Source: Maribacter cobaltidurans | Lineage (GTDB): Bacteria; Bacteroidota; Bacteroidia; Flavobacteriales; Flavobacteriaceae | DNA: 64,000 nucleotides | Reading direction: 5' to 3' | Assembly: GCF_002269385.1 (NCBI RefSeq) | Contig: NZ_CP022957.1 | Location: 305,001-369,000, forward strand | Shown: positions 48,812 to 57,059 of the stretch, one piece after another | Layout: each line of letters opens with the position of its first letter | Position numbering within the stretch: position 1 is the first letter of the stretch | The notes under the pieces: generated by a model | Told to the model about the DNA's origin: nothing | Database searches by the model: none | What the model saw: only the letters and a program-made list of their open reading frames with translations | Made by a program: the position numbers and the translations under genes

Positions 48812-49264
48812 ATGGAAGAAACAAAAGAATTTGCAATTCTTCAGGGTAAAATAATTAACTCTTCAATTACTATTGAGAATATAATCAGTAGCATTTTGCT
48901 AGGTTACTTCCGACCTGACAATGTTATAGTTTTTGCTGCAGTAATGCTTAATTCCTCTGTGATTCATTTCGGAGGAAAACTCAAAGTCCTAAATGCAATA
49001 GGTGTTGATAGAAAAGTATTAGAAAAATTACAAAAAATGGGTTCTATTAGGAACTCGTTTGCCCACACTAATGAAGTAGAAAATTTTGGCTTTTATTTTT
49101 CTAAAGACACAGCGGCACCTAAGACACTACTAAGTGTCATGAACTCAAGAGGTGATATTAAAAATAAAAATCCCTTGGAATTGTATGAGGAATTTGAAAT
49201 ATTATATAATGATGTTTATCAGGAATTAAAGGTATTTCTATCTAATTTGATGAAAGAGGATTGA
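48812..49264 (+). CDS. HEPN-like protein with R-x4-H motif
   Basis: The 150-residue helical protein contains IRNSFAHT, where Arg80 and His85 have the R-x4-H spacing (with Asn after Arg) of HEPN nucleases. The flanking helices (QGKIINSSITIENIISSIL and ELYEEFEILYNDVYQEL) fit a compact HEPN bundle. It resembles MltR/DUF4145-like HEPN proteins. RNase activity is plausible but unproven. It lies between the two-TM gene and a second HEPN-like gene, all on the same strand with gaps under 20 bases. Confidence 0.6.
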   Translation: MEETKEFAILQGKIINSSITIENIISSILLGYFRPDNVIVFAAVMLNSSVIHFGGKLKVLNAIGVDRKVLEKLQKMGSIRNSFAHTNEVENFGFYFSKDTAAPKTLLSVMNSRGDIKNKNPLELYEEFEILYNDVYQELKVFLSNLMKED

Positions 49265-49283
49265 AATTACAAATAGACATAAC

Positions 49284-49769
49284 ATGCTACCACAAATAAC
49301 TGATTACATAGGCCTAATGGGAAAGCTTAAATATAATTTGGACAGATACAAAAAAGATAATAATATTTATGAACTACTTGACTGTTTAATGACATTGAAT
49401 GCTATTCCTGAATGGATTGTCAATAGTAAGAATACTAAAACAAGTTTAACTCAAATTGCTGAAGAAAAACTTGCAATAATGAAAGGAAAAAACGGGTTTA
49501 TTTTAGATGAAACCAAATTAAGTTTAAACATTAATCATCAATTAAGATTAATCCGACTAATATGTAATCACTCTAAACATAAAACAGACTCCATACTTAT
49601 ACCCAGGATCCAAAAGAAATATGGAGGAACCTTGCCAGCATCTTTTCCCATAAAGCTGTATAATATAATAGCTATTGGCGAAAATGAGTACGATGCTGAA
49701 TATTTATTAAATAGCGTGGCAAACTTTTGGTTTGATGCTGTAAAACTGGAAAATGAAAATTTCAAATAG
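49284..49769 (+). CDS. second HEPN-like protein
   Basis: This 161-residue helical protein has the segment LIRLICNHSKHK, where Arg91 and His96 again give R-x4-H, followed by a second His99. NHSKH-type motifs occur in HEPN-family and abortive-infection proteins. I do not recognise the family. It starts 19 bases after the previous HEPN-like gene. Together with that gene and the two-TM gene it forms a compact three-gene set. Confidence 0.55.
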   Translation: MLPQITDYIGLMGKLKYNLDRYKKDNNIYELLDCLMTLNAIPEWIVNSKNTKTSLTQIAEEKLAIMKGKNGFILDETKLSLNINHQLRLIRLICNHSKHKTDSILIPRIQKKYGGTLPASFPIKLYNIIAIGENEYDAEYLLNSVANFWFDAVKLENENFK

Positions 49770-49823
49770 CTTTTGATAAAACACGGTAGACGTGTGACAG
49801 AGATAAAATTCTAAAAATGTGAT

Positions 49824-49994
49824 ATGGCCTATAAAATTTTATATGCATCAAGTAGTGATTCTTTGGAGAAAGAGATGGTAAGACATCTAAACGATTATTG
49901 GGAACCATTGGGAGGAGTAGCAATAGGTAATTTTGAAGGAGGCGTACATTTCTATCAAGCTGTTGTAAGAAGAGATTTAATAAAGTTTAATTAA
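49824..49994 (+). CDS. DUF1737-like short protein
   Basis: The 56-residue protein reads MAYKILYASSSDSLEKEM and then WEPLGGVAIG and FYQAVVRRDL. This follows the DUF1737 pattern: a Tyr-Lys-Ile start, an E-rich helix, a W-x-P-x-G-G turn and a final YQA-V strand. No function is known for this domain. The stop codon TAA is directly followed by TCGATT, a motif that recurs at other gene ends in this island. Confidence 0.6.
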   Translation: MAYKILYASSSDSLEKEMVRHLNDYWEPLGGVAIGNFEGGVHFYQAVVRRDLIKFN

Positions 49995-50060
49995 TCGATT
50001 ATAAATACCACTCCAATTTGATTATTAAACATTGGGAGGATTTTTGATTAAATTAGCAAT

Positions 50061-50351
50061 ATGAAATCATTAAGTGAGATTAAATCAACATTAGAAAGGA
50101 ATAAGAGTAGGCTATTCTATTCTTATCCGATTAAATCTTTGGCCATATTCGGGTCATTTGCCAGAAATGAGGGAAAAGAAAATAGTGATTTAGATATCAT
50201 AGTTGAGTTTAATGATAAAATTGGGGTTCGATTTATCGATTTGGCTAATGAGCTGGAAAAATTGATTGAATTAAAAGTTGACCTTGTTTCTAGAAAAGGA
50301 ATCAAAAAAAGATACCTTCAATCCATTGAAGAAGATTTGATTTATGTCTAA
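50061..50351 (+). CDS. mntA: MntA-type nucleotidyltransferase antitoxin
   Basis: The 96-residue minimal nucleotidyltransferase has the G31-S32-x-AR motif (FGSFARNEG) and D43-x-D45 (NSDLDIIVEF). In characterised MntA-HepT pairs the antitoxin adds AMP groups to a Tyr of the HepT toxin and thereby silences it. The next gene, with an 8-base overlap, is exactly such a HepT. A start ATG is clear at 50061. Confidence 0.92.
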   Translation: MKSLSEIKSTLERNKSRLFYSYPIKSLAIFGSFARNEGKENSDLDIIVEFNDKIGVRFIDLANELEKLIELKVDLVSRKGIKKRYLQSIEEDLIYV

Positions 50352-50679
50352 AAGAGATAACGACCTTTTACTAATGGATATGCTTGACGCAGCAGAGAAA
50401 ATCCTGAAATATACTTCAAATCTTGATTACAGTACATTCTTGGAAAATGAAATGGTAATCGACGCAGTCGCACGTAACTTTGAAATCATTGGAGAAGCGG
50501 CCAACAGGGTAAATCCAGACTTCAAAATTATACATCCACAAATTGAATGGCTAAGGATAATAGGATTTAGGAATCGAATAATTCATGAATACTTTGGAAT
50601 TGATTATGAAATAATGTGGACTATTATCGAGGAGAATATTGTGGAATTAATTGATGAACTAAATCAATTAATAAACTAA
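50344..50679 (+). CDS. hepT: HepT-like HEPN toxin (DUF86)
   Basis: The 111-residue helical protein carries the RX4HXY motif RNRIIHEY (Arg76, His81, Tyr83) and the conserved NFEIIGEAANRV helix of DUF86. HepT is an RNase toxin; Tyr83 is the expected AMPylation target of MntA. It overlaps the mntA gene by 8 bases. Length and motif are intact, so the pair is probably functional. Confidence 0.93.
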   Translation: MSKRDNDLLLMDMLDAAEKILKYTSNLDYSTFLENEMVIDAVARNFEIIGEAANRVNPDFKIIHPQIEWLRIIGFRNRIIHEYFGIDYEIMWTIIEENIVELIDELNQLIN

Positions 50680-50728
50680 GGGAACTTATTTAAAAAGCCT
50701 GACTAATAAAAGCAAGGAATCAAATTAT

Positions 50729-50746
50729 AAGTTCAAATAATCGATT
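50729..50746 (+). repeat. 18-base boundary repeat, copy 1
   Basis: AAGTTCAAATAATCGATT ends an ATG-less reading frame (..SNYKFK, stop) upstream of the 50757 gene. It matches copy 2 at 51973 in 17 of 18 bases. Shorter relatives (TAA followed by TCGATT or ACGAT) lie at 49992-49999 and 51786-51796. Confidence 0.55.
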
Positions 50747-50756
50747 CGAATTATTA

Positions 50757-51158
50757 GTGAAATATGTAGCTCAAATATGGATTCTAACAATTATAATCTC
50801 TCCACTGATGTTGGCACTTGTTTTGGGAATTATAATTAACCAATCGAGCCTTTCTGAGATATTCTCATCTTATGAGATCATCATTTTAATGTTTTTGGTT
50901 GGTTCCTTGTTTTCAATTCCTGCGATGATTGTTTTTGGATTAATACAGAAAAGTTTTAAACCCTTCATGCCAATTTGGAGAAGGAAATTAATACTTTCAA
51001 TCTATTCTTTTTTATCCGTTTGGATTACTTTCTATATTGTTGATGAAGGATTTATTACACGTTGGACGGATCAAACGGTTTGGCCATTAATCTATTCACT
51101 AATAATAGTAATTGGCGTTTGGATTTTTAGACTTCCAAACACTAATAGTTTAGAATAA
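50757..51158 (+). CDS. small integral membrane protein
   Basis: The 133-residue protein starts at GTG 50757 and has four hydrophobic helices (WILTIIISPLMLALVLGIII, IILMFLVGSLFSIPAMIVFG, LILSIYSFLSVWITFYIV and LIYSLIIVIGVWIF). No family is recognised. It lies right after repeat copy 1 and before other small membrane genes in the island. Confidence 0.55.
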   Translation: MKYVAQIWILTIIISPLMLALVLGIIINQSSLSEIFSSYEIIILMFLVGSLFSIPAMIVFGLIQKSFKPFMPIWRRKLILSIYSFLSVWITFYIVDEGFITRWTDQTVWPLIYSLIIVIGVWIFRLPNTNSLE

Positions 51159-51178
51159 CAAAAAAGTTTATTAAAACG

Positions 51179-51298
51179 ATGACTGGAAACTGGCTTTTTA
51201 TTTTAGTTATTGTCATTGGTCTTTTTTATGCTATTAAGCATGGGAGGAGGGCTAAAAAGGACATTGCAAAGTATAATAATGAAAAAGAAGGTAGATAA
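51179..51298 (+). CDS. 39-residue membrane microprotein
   Basis: ATG at 51179 opens a 39-residue frame: one hydrophobic helix (NWLFILVIVIGLFYAI), then a basic, charged tail (KHGRRAKKDIAKYNN). This single-TM, positive-inside layout is typical of real small membrane proteins. Family is unknown. Confidence 0.4.
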   Translation: MTGNWLFILVIVIGLFYAIKHGRRAKKDIAKYNNEKEGR

Positions 51299-51356
51299 CC
51301 CATTTATGGTATCCTATAATTTCAATCATAAATTTGTAAGAAAGTTCAATTAAAAG

Positions 51357-51767
51357 ATGAAAAAAATATTGGTAGTTGCTTTAAGTGCTTTTCTTTTTAT
51401 TGCCTGTGAAAAGGAGACTGAAATCCCTTTGGAGGTTAACGTAGATGTTGTCGGATGGTGGCTTTTGCATTCAATTATAATTGATGATGTTGAACAAGAC
51501 CTTAATAGATGTCAAGCGGACACCTATTTGCTATTAGATGCAGATGAACGAGTAATAAATTACATAGTTAATGTAGATCCGCAATTTGGTTGTTTTCCAA
51601 ACGATGGTGGTAATGGCTGGTATGTAGTTAGTGGTAATGAAATTACTATTAACTACGATGAAGGAAACGCATATAATGAAAATGATACTTATACATTTGA
51701 ATTAAAGGATGATAAGTTGTTTTTACATATATCAAATAATGAAATCTATATTTATAATAGGAAATAG
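51357..51767 (+). CDS. lipocalin-like lipoprotein
   Basis: This 136-residue protein has a lipobox (FLFIAC, Cys17), a beta-rich body with VVGWWLLHSIIIDD and EITINYDEGNAYNENDTYTF, and ends in EIYIYNRK. The pattern (a Gly-x-Trp near the start, repeated beta-hairpins) fits the small lipocalin-like domain common in Bacteroidetes lipoproteins. Ligand unknown. Confidence 0.65.
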   Translation: MKKILVVALSAFLFIACEKETEIPLEVNVDVVGWWLLHSIIIDDVEQDLNRCQADTYLLLDADERVINYIVNVDPQFGCFPNDGGNGWYVVSGNEITINYDEGNAYNENDTYTFELKDDKLFLHISNNEIYIYNRK

Positions 51768-51819
51768 GTAAAACAAATAAAGTATAAATAAACGATAAAA
51801 TGAGTTCGAAATATATGAG

Positions 51820-51984
51820 ATGAATCATTATGGCTTCGCCGTTTGGCTCAGTTTATATTCTATATTTAGGATGACTAGCTTGCACGGATATAATGGCTTT
51901 TTGGTTTCAATTTTAGTAGTAGTATTGATAGTATTTCTTATATATAGATTTCGAAAAAGTAAGATAAACTCAAAGTTCAAATAA
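51820..51984 (+). CDS. 54-residue membrane protein
   Basis: ATG at 51820 opens a 54-residue frame with a strong hydrophobic helix (GFLVSILVVVLIVFLIYRF) and a basic tail (RKSKINSKFK). The stop codon lies in repeat copy 2. The tail resembles the end of the ATG-less frame at repeat copy 1 (..SKESNYKFK), suggesting related cassette ends. Confidence 0.4.
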   Translation: MNHYGFAVWLSLYSIFRMTSLHGYNGFLVSILVVVLIVFLIYRFRKSKINSKFK

Positions 51985-51990
51985 ACGATT
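51973..51990 (+). repeat. 18-base boundary repeat, copy 2
   Basis: AAGTTCAAATAAACGATT overlaps the stop codon of the 54-residue membrane gene and lies 3 bases before the truncated thioesterase. It differs from copy 1 (50729) at one position. Confidence 0.55.
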
Positions 51991-51992
51991 AT

Positions 51993-52181
51993 ATGAAAGA
52001 TAATATTCCTGATAGTTACAAAACTTTGGAGTTACCGGTACAATGGGGTGATATGGATGCGGCTCAGCATGTGAACAATACAGTTTACCTGCGTTGGATG
52101 GAATCCGCACGTATAGAGATGTTTCAAAAAATGAGCTGTGGTGGAAACGCCGGACATAATATACCACACTCGCCGGAATAA
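51993..52181 (+). pseudogene. truncated acyl-CoA thioesterase (4HBT family)
   Basis: The first 45 or so residues are a clear hotdog-fold thioesterase start (LPVQWGDMDAAQHVNNTVYL, WMESARIEMFQKM), with the YbgC/FadM-type Asp and His-Val-Asn-Asn. The homology then stops and about 15 unrelated codons lead to a stop at 52181. A full gene would need about 140 residues. The break coincides with the IS21-like terminal repeats, so the gene was cut by insertion and later deletion. It is not expected to work. Confidence 0.8.
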
Positions 52182-52206
52182 ATTGAGCACCCTCTAAACT
52201 AACACA
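52148..52206. mobile_element. relic of an insertion-sequence end (IS21-like)
   Basis: Two imperfect 20-base direct repeats (52148-52167 and 52171-52190, both starting CGCCGGA and ending CAC, 14 of 20 identical) are followed by CCTCTAAACTAACACA. On the complement this reads TGTGTTAG... with GTGCTCAATTTATTCCGG-type units, the pattern of IS21-family multiple terminal repeats as I remember them. No transposase gene remains. Confidence 0.45.
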
Positions 52207-52584
52207 AAAAAACTGATTTTCAAATAACTAAATCAAAATATTGGGTGGTTCAAATTTTCTTTTTTTAGTGGTCTCAACCATCCGGCTTATCCACTCAGGG
52301 CACGAGTGCAACACACTTATATTTTAGGAATTCATAAGGGTTTTTGTAATTAAATTTTCTAGGTAATAATTTTTATCTTTTATAATGCGAAAGGAAATTT
52401 CATTCCGTTCATAGGAGTTCACAAAACGTCAACATCGATTGTGAATTTCAGCAAGTAATTGACTTTCATTGACCTCAGCGCAAAAGGTTCAGACCCCCAG
52501 CCCCGATACCTAAAAAACCTTGGCTTTTTAAGGAAGAAAACTTACTTATTCCCTAATTTATTCAGTCTTAAATCTTATTCCGAA
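52207..52584. other. intergenic, no gene seen
   Basis: A gap of about 380 bases between the IS relic and the GH127 gene. A weak inverted repeat near 52508-52532 (CTAAAAAACC/GGCTTTTTAAG) may terminate the glycosidase operon. Confidence 0.45.
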
Positions 52585-54717
52585 TTAGCGATCCATTTGT
52601 GGAAATTCGGTTATACGTAAAGTAGTGCAACCATAAGGCACCAAAGTAATCTCTTCCAATTCTAAGGACCTTGAATTTTGTTTTGCTATCGAACCGAAAG
52701 AATCTGGAAAAACCGGGGCGCCATTGACCAGCTTCCATTCTGGAAATTTAGTTGCTTTGATCTTTATTTCAATAGGTGCGTTTTCCAAATTCCAAGGATA
52801 GCTCCCGTCCCACGGTTTCTGGATTACCTGAGCGGAAACAGGTAACTTATTTAATTCCGATTTTAATAATGCAAAATTCCAATCATCATTGGTCGAAATT
52901 TCCGTGAATTTCCCAAAACCGTCATTCCTGTTTTTTACCTTTTCATAACCTTCCAACTTCAGGGCATAAACCAAAGGCCCCCTCTCTATACTTATCGCAC
53001 CTTTATGCCATTTAGATGATTTGATATGCATAGGTAGCGTAAGGATAACCTCATCTCCGTCATTCCACCTCCTATTTATGATGAAAACCTGTTTGTCCAC
53101 CCTACCCTCTACTACTTGTCCATTAACTTTAACCAATGGATTTTTGGCCCATGAAGGGATACGGAGATGAAAGGGAAAAGTAGCTGATTCTGAAAGTTCA
53201 AAATTAAAATTGATATTTTCTTCAAATGGGAAACCTGTGGTTTCTGTGATGGTCAAGGCTACATTATCGGCAACCTTCATATCAACCTCGCTAGGAGCAT
53301 ATAATAGGGCCGCAACGCCTGCATCTGAGGTGGAATAAAAAAGGTTCTGAACATATTTGGGCCATGATTGGTGCATGTTGGTAGTGCAGCACGGGTAACC
53401 CGTCAACACACCGAACACAAAATCGGTACCTTTATGGTTTTTGGTCTCGAACGAGGTTTCCAATCGGTCTGAAAGTTCTACTTGATTGGCAGCCTGAAAA
53501 TACTGACGTGCCGAAAAATCATCAGAAGCCTGTGCCGGAAGTGCATTATAGACAATACGCTCCAGTACGTCAGCAAACTCTGTATCCCCTGTAATTTTTA
53601 AGAGTGTTTCCAATGAAAACATTTCTTCAGAAATAGAACAAAATTCCACTCCCTGTACTGGATCGGTCCCATGTAAAGGTTCATCACCACCATACATTCC
53701 CTGTGGCTGTCCATGGTACTTTTTAATGTCTTGTAGCGCCTTTTTAATCGCATCGATATACTTTTGATTTGGTTCCTTTTGATACCGTATGCCGGGCTGT
53801 TTAAGTCCCTGCGCAAAGTTTACCGTATGAATACTCCCTATTTGCGAAAGAGAGGTATTTTTTATCTCTACAGAATCGAAGGGGTATTTTTTCATATTAA
53901 AATAACCGTAAGGCATGACGGAATCAACTTCGTTTGGCTCATTCAAAAAAACAGTCGACCATGGATACGTCTGTTCATGAATAATCTCACCTAAATCAAG
54001 CAAAAAAGTATCTCCAGTAATGTTGTAGAGCCAGTATACCACTTGTAAATTATCAGCTCCCCTTCTATTGGCCCAAAATGTAAGGTCATCAAGCGGTCGA
54101 TTTGGGAGCTCTTTTAATTGATGCCTAAAATACTTTGTAAGTACATTTATTACACGTTCATCCGCAGTTGCGTTGTAATGCTGCTGTAAAACCTTTAGCA
54201 TAACCATTTTAGGCCACCAATCCTTTCGCATCGAACGTTGTACTCCATGTATAATTTCTGGTTCCGTGTTAAATGGAACTGGGCCGAGATAGCCATCTTC
54301 GGTTTGATGGGTCAACGTCCACTCAACCCAAGGGGAAACCTTTGCTTTCAAATTGGCATCATTTAAAATATATGCCAAAGGTAAAAGACCGTCAATCCAA
54401 TATGGTCCACGTTCCCAACCGTCGCCATCACCCCCTAACCATCCGTTGCTGGGACCTAAAACTTGGGGATAAATTTCGTCCAAATGCCCTGTCATGCCAT
54501 CCGCCATCCTTCGTAGTTGCTCTTTTAGCCAACTTTTCGGTTTAATGGCTCCTAAGGGAAGTTCAAGATATGGCATTGCAGCCAATGGTGTACGGTTCTG
54601 CAAATAGTTTGCTTGGGGAACTTCTAATTTTGAACCACTAGTTTTAATATCCTTACAACCATAAAGTACTGGTAAAATCCACAAAAAACAGCATAACTTT
54701 TTAAAATAATTCACCAT
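52585..54717 (-). CDS. GH127-like beta-L-arabinofuranosidase domain lipoprotein (DUF1680)
   Basis: This 710-residue lipoprotein (lipobox near LYGC, Cys21) has an alpha/alpha-barrel followed by beta-sandwich domains. The zinc-thiolate active site of GH127 is recognisable: Glu358 and Cys360 in VEFCSISEEM, and Cys443-Cys444 in GYPCCTTN, matching the Glu/Cys/Cys-Cys set of HypBA1. It would remove terminal beta-L-arabinofuranose or a related sugar from plant or algal glycans. The substrate is uncertain because DUF1680 contains several GH families. It lies 19 bases after the GH2 gene in one operon. Confidence 0.88.
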   Translation of the reverse strand: MVNYFKKLCCFLWILPVLYGCKDIKTSGSKLEVPQANYLQNRTPLAAMPYLELPLGAIKPKSWLKEQLRRMADGMTGHLDEIYPQVLGPSNGWLGGDGDGWERGPYWIDGLLPLAYILNDANLKAKVSPWVEWTLTHQTEDGYLGPVPFNTEPEIIHGVQRSMRKDWWPKMVMLKVLQQHYNATADERVINVLTKYFRHQLKELPNRPLDDLTFWANRRGADNLQVVYWLYNITGDTFLLDLGEIIHEQTYPWSTVFLNEPNEVDSVMPYGYFNMKKYPFDSVEIKNTSLSQIGSIHTVNFAQGLKQPGIRYQKEPNQKYIDAIKKALQDIKKYHGQPQGMYGGDEPLHGTDPVQGVEFCSISEEMFSLETLLKITGDTEFADVLERIVYNALPAQASDDFSARQYFQAANQVELSDRLETSFETKNHKGTDFVFGVLTGYPCCTTNMHQSWPKYVQNLFYSTSDAGVAALLYAPSEVDMKVADNVALTITETTGFPFEENINFNFELSESATFPFHLRIPSWAKNPLVKVNGQVVEGRVDKQVFIINRRWNDGDEVILTLPMHIKSSKWHKGAISIERGPLVYALKLEGYEKVKNRNDGFGKFTEISTNDDWNFALLKSELNKLPVSAQVIQKPWDGSYPWNLENAPIEIKIKATKFPEWKLVNGAPVFPDSFGSIAKQNSRSLELEEITLVPYGCTTLRITEFPQMDR

Positions 54718-54736
54718 GTGAATTGGGTTTTAGGTG

Positions 54737-56581
54737 CTAATTGGATTGGAGTTCATCAATCACTTCCTGGTTCGCTTTTTTTACTGCGGAAACATTCATT
54801 TTATCGACTTTACGATCATACGTCATGAATCCGTTTACTTCTCCTTCTACATCTGTTGTCTGGGTGTAGATTGCTCCAGAGAATCCGGCCTTCACCAATC
54901 GTTTAAGTTCCTCAGCATATTCTATATATTGTTGGGTCGTCTCCTTTGAATTTTTAAATTTTACATATCCCCAATTGTTATCGGGTTTCCAAAGATGGTT
55001 CTTAACCGGCAACCCTATACCCCCGTATTCGCCTAGCACATTGACCCTTTGTGCATCATATAAGTACATGGCGGGAGCAGGGTAATTATGCAAGTCCACA
55101 ATATCTCCCGTTCTATAAAAGTTTCCACCGCTGGCGGAGTTTACCAGCCTGCTGGGGTCATAAGTTTTGGTCCATTCCGCAATCTCCTCTGTTTTAAATT
55201 GACCCCAGGCTTCATTAAAGGGAACCCAGACCACAATACTGGGTACAGAATACAAGTAGTCCATTATTTCCTTCCATTCGGTTCTATATATTGCTTCCGA
55301 TTCTGGACTTCTTTGAAATTCAGTACCATTAAAATAATCATGATTTTGCCATTGTGGCCCCTTATCTCCATTGGGCATATCTTGCCAGACCAAGATACCC
55401 AATCGATCACAATGCGTATACCATCTAGCTGGCTCCACTTTCACGTGCTTTCTGATCATGTTGAATCCAAGTTCCTTGGTTTTAACTATATCATATTGAA
55501 GTGCTTCGTCACTGGGGGCAGTATATAGTCCGTCTGGCCACCAGCCTTGGTCCAATGGGCCAAATTGGAAATAATCCTCGTTGTTGAGCTGCATTCTAAC
55601 TATTCCAAAATCGTCCTTTTTCATGCTAATTTTACGCATTCCAAAGTAACTGCCTACCTTATCCACTTCCTTATCATCGACCATAAGTCTTACTTCCATA
55701 TCATATAAAAATGGGGATTCTGGAGACCATAATTTTGGATTGTCGATTGATAAAGTAATTTCCATACCCACTGTAGCCTTAGCCGAAGAAATTATGGAGG
55801 ACCCATCGGAAATGGTTACCTCAATGATATCGCCATAATTTGCACCCATGGTTTCCGGCAAAACAGTTACCGTTTTATTATCGATATTAGGTACTGTTTT
55901 CAAATTAGTAATATGTTTTTCCGAAACGGGCTCCAACCAAACCGTCTGCCAAATCCCTGTGACAGGGGTATACCAAATCCCTTCTGGTTCCTTAACCTGT
56001 TTTCCCCTAGGTTGTGGGCCATCATTTGAGGGATCCCATACTTTGACGACCAATTGCTGTTCTCCATCCTTTAGAAATGGGGAAATATCAAATGAAAAAG
56101 GGGTATACCCTCCTGAGTGCGTACCCACTTTTACCTCATTAATCCAAACATCCGTCTTCCAATCAACTGCGCCAAAATGAAGTAGAATATGCTTATTTGA
56201 CCAATCTGAAGGAACCGAGAAAGTTGTTCTATACCACAATTCATTTTCTGCACCAACTTCCTTCATTACACCGGACAAACTTGATTCTACGGCGAAAGGA
56301 ACTAAAATTTTTCCTTGGTATGTATTTGGCGTTTCTTCTCCTCTTTGGGTTATGGAATAGTCCCACAGACCATTCAAATTTTTCCAATTTTCCCTTTCCA
56401 ATATAGGTCTTGGATAATCGTTAAGCACGTTGTCGGGATCAATTTGTTGGGCCCAGTTTGTCTTTATCTTATCCCCGGCAGGTTTCCACTGCCCTTGTAA
56501 GATTGTTGAGACACAGATAAATAGACAGAAAACCAAAAAGGAAATAGGCTGTCGATGAAATATGGTTTTTGATAGGAACAT
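54737..56581 (-). CDS. GH2-family glycoside hydrolase
   Basis: The 614-residue secreted enzyme has a signal peptide (to about residue 31, LQGQ), a sugar-binding jellyroll (WYRTTFSVPSDW, HFGAVDWKTDVWINEVKVG), an Ig-like domain and a TIM barrel. The catalytic acid/base is Glu457 in VPFNEAWGQ and the nucleophile is Glu518 in VLGEYGG. Activity could be beta-galactosidase, beta-glucuronidase or beta-mannosidase type. It is first of the two-gene glycosidase operon, and no TonB/SusCD pair is beside it. Confidence 0.9.
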   Translation of the reverse strand: MFLSKTIFHRQPISFLVFCLFICVSTILQGQWKPAGDKIKTNWAQQIDPDNVLNDYPRPILERENWKNLNGLWDYSITQRGEETPNTYQGKILVPFAVESSLSGVMKEVGAENELWYRTTFSVPSDWSNKHILLHFGAVDWKTDVWINEVKVGTHSGGYTPFSFDISPFLKDGEQQLVVKVWDPSNDGPQPRGKQVKEPEGIWYTPVTGIWQTVWLEPVSEKHITNLKTVPNIDNKTVTVLPETMGANYGDIIEVTISDGSSIISSAKATVGMEITLSIDNPKLWSPESPFLYDMEVRLMVDDKEVDKVGSYFGMRKISMKKDDFGIVRMQLNNEDYFQFGPLDQGWWPDGLYTAPSDEALQYDIVKTKELGFNMIRKHVKVEPARWYTHCDRLGILVWQDMPNGDKGPQWQNHDYFNGTEFQRSPESEAIYRTEWKEIMDYLYSVPSIVVWVPFNEAWGQFKTEEIAEWTKTYDPSRLVNSASGGNFYRTGDIVDLHNYPAPAMYLYDAQRVNVLGEYGGIGLPVKNHLWKPDNNWGYVKFKNSKETTQQYIEYAEELKRLVKAGFSGAIYTQTTDVEGEVNGFMTYDRKVDKMNVSAVKKANQEVIDELQSN

Positions 56582-56819
56582 GGAAGTATAATTTTAAGTT
56601 AGATTAAAAGTCGGTAGTACAATTTAGAAATAATTACCACAGATACTAGGTTTCAAAGCCATCGAATACCCCTAAATTCATGAATTAATTAAAACGAAAT
56701 CCCCAAAGCAAAACCAAGAATAGTCCCCTGATCAAAATATCCAATATTTGAAGCACCCTTATGGTTTCTTTGATTTTCTCCCTTTTAGATTTCCCTAGGG
56801 TTTAAGTGAAAAAATATTC

Positions 56820-56849
56820 TTTGAATTAGCCAATACCTTATTATCTTTA
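56820..56849 (+). promoter_or_regulatory. tRNA-Leu promoter
   Basis: TTTG (56820-56823), an 18-base spacer and TATCTTTA (56842-56849) stand 17 bases before the tRNA. One base differs from the TAnnTTTG consensus. Confidence 0.7.
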
Positions 56850-56866
56850 CCGTCTTATTTTAAAAA

Positions 56867-56950
56867 GCCCACGTGGTGAAATTGGTAGACACGCTACCTT
56901 GAGGGGGTAGTGTTCGCAAGGACGTGCTAGTTCGAATCTAGTCGTGGGCA
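56867..56950 (+). tRNA. tRNA-Leu (GAG)
   Basis: This 84-base class II tRNA has acceptor GCCCACG/CGTGGGC, anticodon stem CTACC/GGTAG with loop TTGAGGG (anticodon GAG), a long variable arm (GTTCGCAAGGAC) and T-arm with TTCGAAT. CCA is not encoded. Confidence 0.95.
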
Positions 56951-56951
56951 C

Positions 56952-56980
56952 AAGGCCGGGTAGAATTACCTGGCTTTTTT
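56952..56980 (+). terminator. terminator after tRNA-Leu
   Basis: AAGGCCGGGTA (56952-56962) pairs with TACCTGGCTTT (56967-56977) with G-T pairs and a four-base loop, and ends in a T-run. Confidence 0.8.
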
Positions 56981-57059
56981 ATTTATCGAGATTTTAACTT
57001 CTTTTCCAGCCAACTTTACATACTATTTCTTAAGTTTGTTTAACGTTTTTTTCAAAAAT

